Positions 60,502 to 64,000 of a stretch of 64,000 bases of DNA are shown here, piece by piece. A program made the translations under genes and the position numbers. The notes beneath the pieces are model-generated. The model was not told where the DNA came from and did not search any database. It worked only from the letters and a program-made list of their open reading frames with translations. Position 1 is the first letter of the stretch; each line of letters opens with the position of its first letter. Location: contig NZ_FRBD01000015.1 in NCBI RefSeq assembly GCF_900142525.1, positions 61,922-125,921 on the forward strand, written 5' to 3'. The DNA is from Xylanibacter ruminicola (lineage in GTDB: Bacteria; Bacteroidota; Bacteroidia; Bacteroidales; Bacteroidaceae).

Positions 60502-60765
60502 TTAATCTCCTATCACTTTAATGTCCTTCCAGTCTACAAAACCTTTGGCAACAGCCTGCTTCAAGGCAGCATCCAGACCCACTTTGTTGATCATACGAAG
60601 ACCAGCAGCGCTAATCTTCAACTGAATCCAGCAACCCTCCTCTACATAGTAGAACTTCTTGCTGAAAAGGTTAACGTCAAAGCTTCTCTTAGTACGGTGC
60701 TTTGAGTGAGACACATTGCAACCTATCTGTGCCTTCTTTCCTGTAATTTGACAAATCTTAGACAT
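60502..60765 (-). CDS. rpmB: Ribosomal protein L28
   Basis: An 87-residue L28 ([20 protein letters not shown] start, [12 protein letters not shown] end). It heads the small-ribosomal operon with rpmG and the DUF4295 gene. Confidence 0.96.
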   Translation of the reverse strand: MSKICQITGKKAQIGCNVSHSKHRTKRSFDVNLFSKKFYYVEEGCWIQLKISAAGLRMINKVGLDAALKQAVAKGFVDWKDIKVIGD

Positions 60766-60816
60766 TTCTATCTACTTTTTACTTGTGATTTACACTTACT
60801 TATTCCAAACAGCGTG

Positions 60817-60824
60817 CAAAATTA
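60817..60824 (-). promoter_or_regulatory. rpmB promoter, -7 box
   Basis: Minus-strand TAATTTTG 52 bp before rpmB; -33 TTG not evident. Confidence 0.45.
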
Positions 60825-60883
60825 CACAATTTTATTGAGATTCAGATAATTACACGACTGGAAAACAAAATAATTAATATTTT

Positions 60884-61399
60884 TTAACCTTCTCGGGTAG
60901 GTCTTGGGGCATCTTCCTCCTTTAGGAAACCCAAAAACAGCTCCATAGCGCGATTGGTGGCAATAGCCAAATTGATGTCGCGACCGTGGTCTTCATCAAC
61001 CTTCAAAGTTACCACTTTGTCAGGTCGTCCACATGCCAACCAAATGGTACCAACAGGTATATCTTTTGTACCTCCAGTAGGACCAGCGAAACCTGTTGCT
61101 GCGATAGCGTAATCGGTATTCAGAGCCTTACATGCTCCCTTCACCATTGCGATTGCAACTTCCTCACACACAGCGGTTTTCTCTTCGAGCAGATCGTGAT
61201 CAACGCCCAGAAGATTCTCCTTAACCTCATTGATATATGAGATGATTCCACCTTTGAAATACTTAGACGCACCAGGTACAGCAATGATAGCCTCAGCAAT
61301 GCGTCCACCAGTACAACTTTCGGCGGTACTAACTGTCTTTTCAGTTTCCCAGAGGATTTCACTTACCTCTCTACTTGTAATCTTACTTTCAAAATCCAT
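60884..61399 (-). CDS. CinA-family nicotinamide-nucleotide amidase
   Basis: A 171-residue protein equal to the C-terminal CinA/PncC domain: TVSTAESCTGGRIAEAI, YFKGGIISYINEVK, AIAATGFAGPTGG and PVGTIWLA. It deamidates nicotinamide mononucleotide in pyridine-nucleotide recycling. The N-terminal MoCF domain of full-length CinA is absent. It follows tsaD by 14 bp. Confidence 0.9.
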   Translation of the reverse strand: MDFESKITSREVSEILWETEKTVSTAESCTGGRIAEAIIAVPGASKYFKGGIISYINEVKENLLGVDHDLLEEKTAVCEEVAIAMVKGACKALNTDYAIAATGFAGPTGGTKDIPVGTIWLACGRPDKVVTLKVDEDHGRDINLAIATNRAMELFLGFLKEEDAPRPTREG

Positions 61400-61413
61400 A
61401 TTTAGTTTTTTAA

Positions 61414-62439
61414 TTATTTGAATGTCACTTTTGAGAATGCAGGCGCATCGATAGAGCAGAACTCCTGATCCTGATACTTATAATAGCCCACAATACCAAT
61501 CATAGCTGCATTATCAGTAGTATAGCTGAACTTAGGAATATAGATAGTCCAACCATAACGCTTTTCAGCATCGTAGAAGGCATTACGGAGTCCGTTGTTG
61601 GCACTAACGCCACCTGCAACGGCAACATGCTTGATACCCGTCTGCTTAACAGCTTTCTTGAGTTTCTTCATCAGGATATCTACAATCGTCCACTCAAGCG
61701 ATGCTGCGATATCTTCCTTATGCTTCTCGATGAAGTCAGGATCCTCGGCCACCCATTTCTGCATGGAATAGAGAAACGAAGTTTTCAAACCAGAGAAGCT
61801 ATAGTCCAGTCCAGGGATGTTCGGCTCGGCAAACTGGAAAGCCTTGGGATTTCCCTGACGAGCCAGGCGGTCGATGATAGGACCACCAGGATAGCCTAAG
61901 CCCATCACCTTCGAGCACTTGTCGATAGCCTCACCTGCAGCATCGTCGATAGTCTGACCCAGCACCTCCATATCGTTATAGGCATTCACTTTGACTATCT
62001 GTGAGTTACCACCTGATACCAACAAGCAAAGGAATGGCAATGGGGGCTGATGATTATCATCTTCAGACTCCTTGATGAAATGCGCCATCACATGTCCCTG
62101 CAGATGGTTAACATCTATCATAGGTATTCCAAGAGAGCGAGCAAAACCTTTGGCAAAACTAACACCAACAAGGAGCGATCCCATCAAACCAGGACCACGT
62201 GTAAAGGCAATAGCCGTCAGATCTTCCTTGGTTATTCCAGCCTTCTTAATAGCCTGATCAACAACAGGAACCACATTCTGCTGGTGAGCTCTCGATGCTA
62301 ACTCGGGCACTACCCCACCGTAAGCCTCGTGTACAGCCTGCGAAGCCGTTACATTCGATAGCAGGATACCATTCTTGAGTACTGCTGCCGAAGTATCATC
62401 GCACGAGCTTTCTATACCTAATATATATATATCCTTCAT
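61414..62439 (-). CDS. tsaD: tRNA threonylcarbamoyladenosine synthase subunit TsaD
   Basis: A 341-residue ASKHA-fold protein that, with TsaB and TsaE, transfers threonylcarbamoyl to A37 of ANN-decoding tRNAs. ILGIESSCDDT start, metal ligands in HLQGHVMAH, LVSGGNSQIV, and VAGGVSANNGLR. One base separates it from map. Confidence 0.96.
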   Translation of the reverse strand: MKDIYILGIESSCDDTSAAVLKNGILLSNVTASQAVHEAYGGVVPELASRAHQQNVVPVVDQAIKKAGITKEDLTAIAFTRGPGLMGSLLVGVSFAKGFARSLGIPMIDVNHLQGHVMAHFIKESEDDNHQPPLPFLCLLVSGGNSQIVKVNAYNDMEVLGQTIDDAAGEAIDKCSKVMGLGYPGGPIIDRLARQGNPKAFQFAEPNIPGLDYSFSGLKTSFLYSMQKWVAEDPDFIEKHKEDIAASLEWTIVDILMKKLKKAVKQTGIKHVAVAGGVSANNGLRNAFYDAEKRYGWTIYIPKFSYTTDNAAMIGIVGYYKYQDQEFCSIDAPAFSKVTFK

Positions 62440-62440
62440 A

Positions 62441-63307
62441 TTAGTAAGTCAGAATTTCAACTCCGTGTTCTGTCATAACCAATGTATGTTCCCACTGAGC
62501 ACTTGGAAGTTCGTCCTCGGTAATCACCTCCCATCCGTATGGATCGTCGGCATCGATAAACACCTTCCATGTTCCCATATTAATCATAGGTTCGATGGTG
62601 AACACCATACCAGGAACCAGCAGCATACCTGTGCCGCGATGTCCATAGTGCTCCACATCGGGTTCCTCGTGGAATTTCAGTCCTACGCCGTGTCCGGCCA
62701 GATCGCGAACGATACCATAGCCGTATTTCTTGCAGTGTTTCTCGATGGCATGACCGATATCGCCCACAAAGCTATAAGGCTTTGCAGCCTCCATGCCGAT
62801 TTCCAGACACTCCTTAGCTACTCGAACCAGTTGTTCCTTCTCAGGCGATGTCTTGCCGATAATGAACATACGGCTGGCATCAGCATAGTAGCCATCAAGA
62901 ATAGTGGTGAAGTCGACATTGATGATATCACCCTCTTCGAGCACATCTTCTTCCTTGGGGATACCATGACACACCACCTCATTGATGGAGGTACAGACCG
63001 ACATGGGGAAGCCTTCGTAATTAAGACATGCTGGTATAGCGCCGTTCTCCTCGCACACCTTGCGACATATCTGGTCAATCTCAAGTGTGTTCATTCCGGC
63101 ATGAATCTCATTGGCCACTGCGTCGAGTACAGCGGTATTTACAACACCCGCCTTGCGGATGCCTTCTATCTGTTCTGGGGTTTTAATCAATTCACGTGTT
63201 GGCACCAATTTGCCTTTGTTTTCCCAATACATGATGGTTTTGTCCATCTCTGCGGGCTCCTGACCTGGCAGGCAATGCCATCTTCTCTTCTTCTTAAATG
63301 CGCTCAT
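62441..63307 (-). CDS. map: Methionine aminopeptidase, type I
   Basis: A 288-residue enzyme that removes the initiator methionine. Metal ligands: Asp in VDFTTILDGYYADASRMF, His in GHGVGLKFHEEP and Glu in FTIEPMI, with His in VCHGIP. A 35-residue N-terminal extension (KKKRRWHCLPGQEPAEMDK) is typical for Prevotella-type enzymes and may contact the ribosome. First gene of map-tsaD-cinA. Confidence 0.95.
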   Translation of the reverse strand: MSAFKKKRRWHCLPGQEPAEMDKTIMYWENKGKLVPTRELIKTPEQIEGIRKAGVVNTAVLDAVANEIHAGMNTLEIDQICRKVCEENGAIPACLNYEGFPMSVCTSINEVVCHGIPKEEDVLEEGDIINVDFTTILDGYYADASRMFIIGKTSPEKEQLVRVAKECLEIGMEAAKPYSFVGDIGHAIEKHCKKYGYGIVRDLAGHGVGLKFHEEPDVEHYGHRGTGMLLVPGMVFTIEPMINMGTWKVFIDADDPYGWEVITEDELPSAQWEHTLVMTEHGVEILTY

Positions 63308-63356
63308 CTCTATCTTCTATTCAAATAAAAAACAGCGGACTTTACAAAATCCGGTG

Positions 63357-63388
63357 CAAAGGTACTGCAAAAATCTGAGTTAACGCAA
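63357..63388 (-). promoter_or_regulatory. map operon promoter
   Basis: Minus-strand TACCTTTG (63357-63364) with TTG at 63386-63388, 21 bp apart, 50 bp before map. Confidence 0.65.
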
Positions 63389-63766
63389 AGTTTCGGTATT
63401 TATTTTCATATTTTGCCTGTTTCATGGTTCATCCGAGATCACAAAGGGTCACAAACCATCATCTCTTCAAAAGCAAAACAAGTTGTTTTGGTGTTGTGAT
63501 GATAGGTGATGCTTTTACAAAATTTCATATAGTAGAAAGGACTTAAGAAAAGCTTTTGAAAGTTTTTTTTGTTCAGACCACCCCTAACCCCTCCCGCTCG
63601 GCTTTCTTGCCTTGCAAGATTCTGCGCAAACTTCCAAATATTGAATAGGGAAAATAGGACATTTTAACAATATGGTTTCGTAATTACCTTGAGACAACAG
63701 GGATACTTCTTGGCCGTGGCCAAGACTCTATATTATATCAATATAGTTTGTTTTTGTCTTTTTCCT
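63389..63766. other. Noncoding stretch next to the IS-type gene
   Basis: No gene recognised. It contains CACCCCTAACCCCTCCC near 63580, a low-complexity pattern similar to the element in the primase-helicase gene, and a perfect inverted repeat TCTTGGCC-GT-GGCCAAGA at 63708-63725. One end of the insertion element may lie here. Confidence 0.4.
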
Positions 63767-63797
63767 TTGCAGTTCTACTGATTTTGTTGTATCTTTG
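63767..63797 (+). promoter_or_regulatory. Promoter facing the transposase 3' end
   Basis: TTG at 63767-63769 and TATCTTTG at 63790-63797, 20 bp apart. Any transcript would meet a hairpin-T terminator at 63850-63882. Confidence 0.6.
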
Positions 63798-63803
63798 CAG
63801 CCA

Positions 63804-63882
63804 TTAAGGGAAGTCTTTGGTGCTATCCACCAGTTTTGTACTATCTCGTGTGGCTGTGTCTCGAGGCTCAGCCACTTTTGTT
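63804..63882 (+). ncRNA. Candidate small RNA beside the IS-type transposase
   Basis: A promoter at 63767-63797 and a terminator stem GTGGCTG (63850-63856) with CAGCCAC (63869-63875) followed by TTTTGTT bound a transcript of about 75 bases. An inner GGTGCTATCCACC hairpin is also present. It ends at the stop codon of the convergent transposase gene. Confidence 0.4.
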
Positions 63883-64000
63883 AGAAATCCCTTGTCTCAT
63901 CGTATTCCTCCCCGCTTTTCCAAAGTGAGTATATAAGTAGCAGCATCTTACGCATAATAGCCGTAACACCTATCATTTTGCTGTCAGGATGCTTATCACA
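63881..64000 (-). CDS. IS110-type transposase, C-terminal end (partial)
   Basis: The last 39 codons of a gene running in from beyond the window: KHPDSKMIGVTAIMRKMLLL then IYSLWKSGEEYDETRDF. The AxMRKLLxxIYxxxKxxxxYD pattern is typical for the end of IS116/IS110/IS902 transposases (DEDD recombinases). The catalytic residues are outside the window. Identity rests on a short segment. Confidence 0.5.
   Translation of the reverse strand, partial: CDKHPDSKMIGVTAIMRKMLLLIYSLWKSGEEYDETRDF

Noticed and set aside
62375..63328. 317-codon plus-strand frame opposite map
   Set aside because: Antisense to a gene with complete metal-ligand motifs; product has shadow-type composition.

Overview
The window looks like a chromosome segment from a gut-type Bacteroidales, most likely Prevotella or a close relative. 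Nearly every promoter has the Bacteroidetes form (TTG, about 20 bp, then TAnnTTTG), FeoA is fused to FeoB, the aerotolerance (Bat) operon carries BatB-BatC and BatD-BatE fusions, a kinase of the DUF5112/DUF5113 type is present, and a BspA-like adhesin ends in a type IX secretion sorting tail. No tRNA, rRNA or CRISPR array was seen. All assignments come from reading the sequence and known family motifs; no database search was run.

Layout. 0-7.2 kb: tail of an alkaline-phosphatase-superfamily gene, secA, an orphan ABC ATPase and feoAB. 7.5-10.8 kb: a three-gene minus-strand restriction or defence locus (EcoRI-type adenine methyltransferase, DUF262-HNH protein, Mrr-like nuclease) behind a long leader. 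11.3-15.6 kb: an accessory cluster with two short leader-ORF/hairpin units, an RteC-like protein, an M15 peptidase, a winged-helix-type protein, a toprim/DnaB-like primase-helicase and a zinc ribbon, ending in a repeat array. 15.6-23.5 kb: a minus-strand lipoprotein that may be a beta-pore-forming protein, then a four-gene operon (PEGA/beta-barrel, BACON/SusF-like lipoprotein, LPP20-like, inositol monophosphatase). 23.6-31.5 kb: a 2,147-residue leucine-rich adhesin bracketed by two copies of a terminator-promoter-leader module; the second copy drives an HU-like gene and a smalltalk gene.

31.5-36.0 kb: a two-component system with a membrane protein. 36.1-42.7 kb: hexuronate catabolism (eda, kdgK, a divergent LacI-type regulator, uxaA, an NhaC-type antiporter). 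42.7-45.0 kb: GH25 lysozyme and a C11 peptidase. 45.0-55.2 kb: an eight-gene operon moxR, DUF58, membrane protein, batA, batBC, batDE, PAP2 phosphatase and queA, mostly joined by overlaps. 55.3-60.1 kb: ftsY, rimO, an HU gene and a gene joining an HU domain, a membrane helix and LysM, all overlapping. 60.1-63.4 kb: rpmB, rpmG, a DUF4295 protein, pncC/cinA, tsaD and map. The window ends inside a probable IS110-type transposase with a structured noncoding flank.

The most unusual material is the duplicated leader module with its 54-bp identical core, the AAAGCATAGCTTT arrays, the short leader-ORF/hairpin units before the replication-type genes, the DUF262-HNH/Mrr/methyltransferase locus, the HU-membrane-LysM protein, and simple-repeat elements that lie in frame inside queA, the primase-helicase and the histidine kinase.
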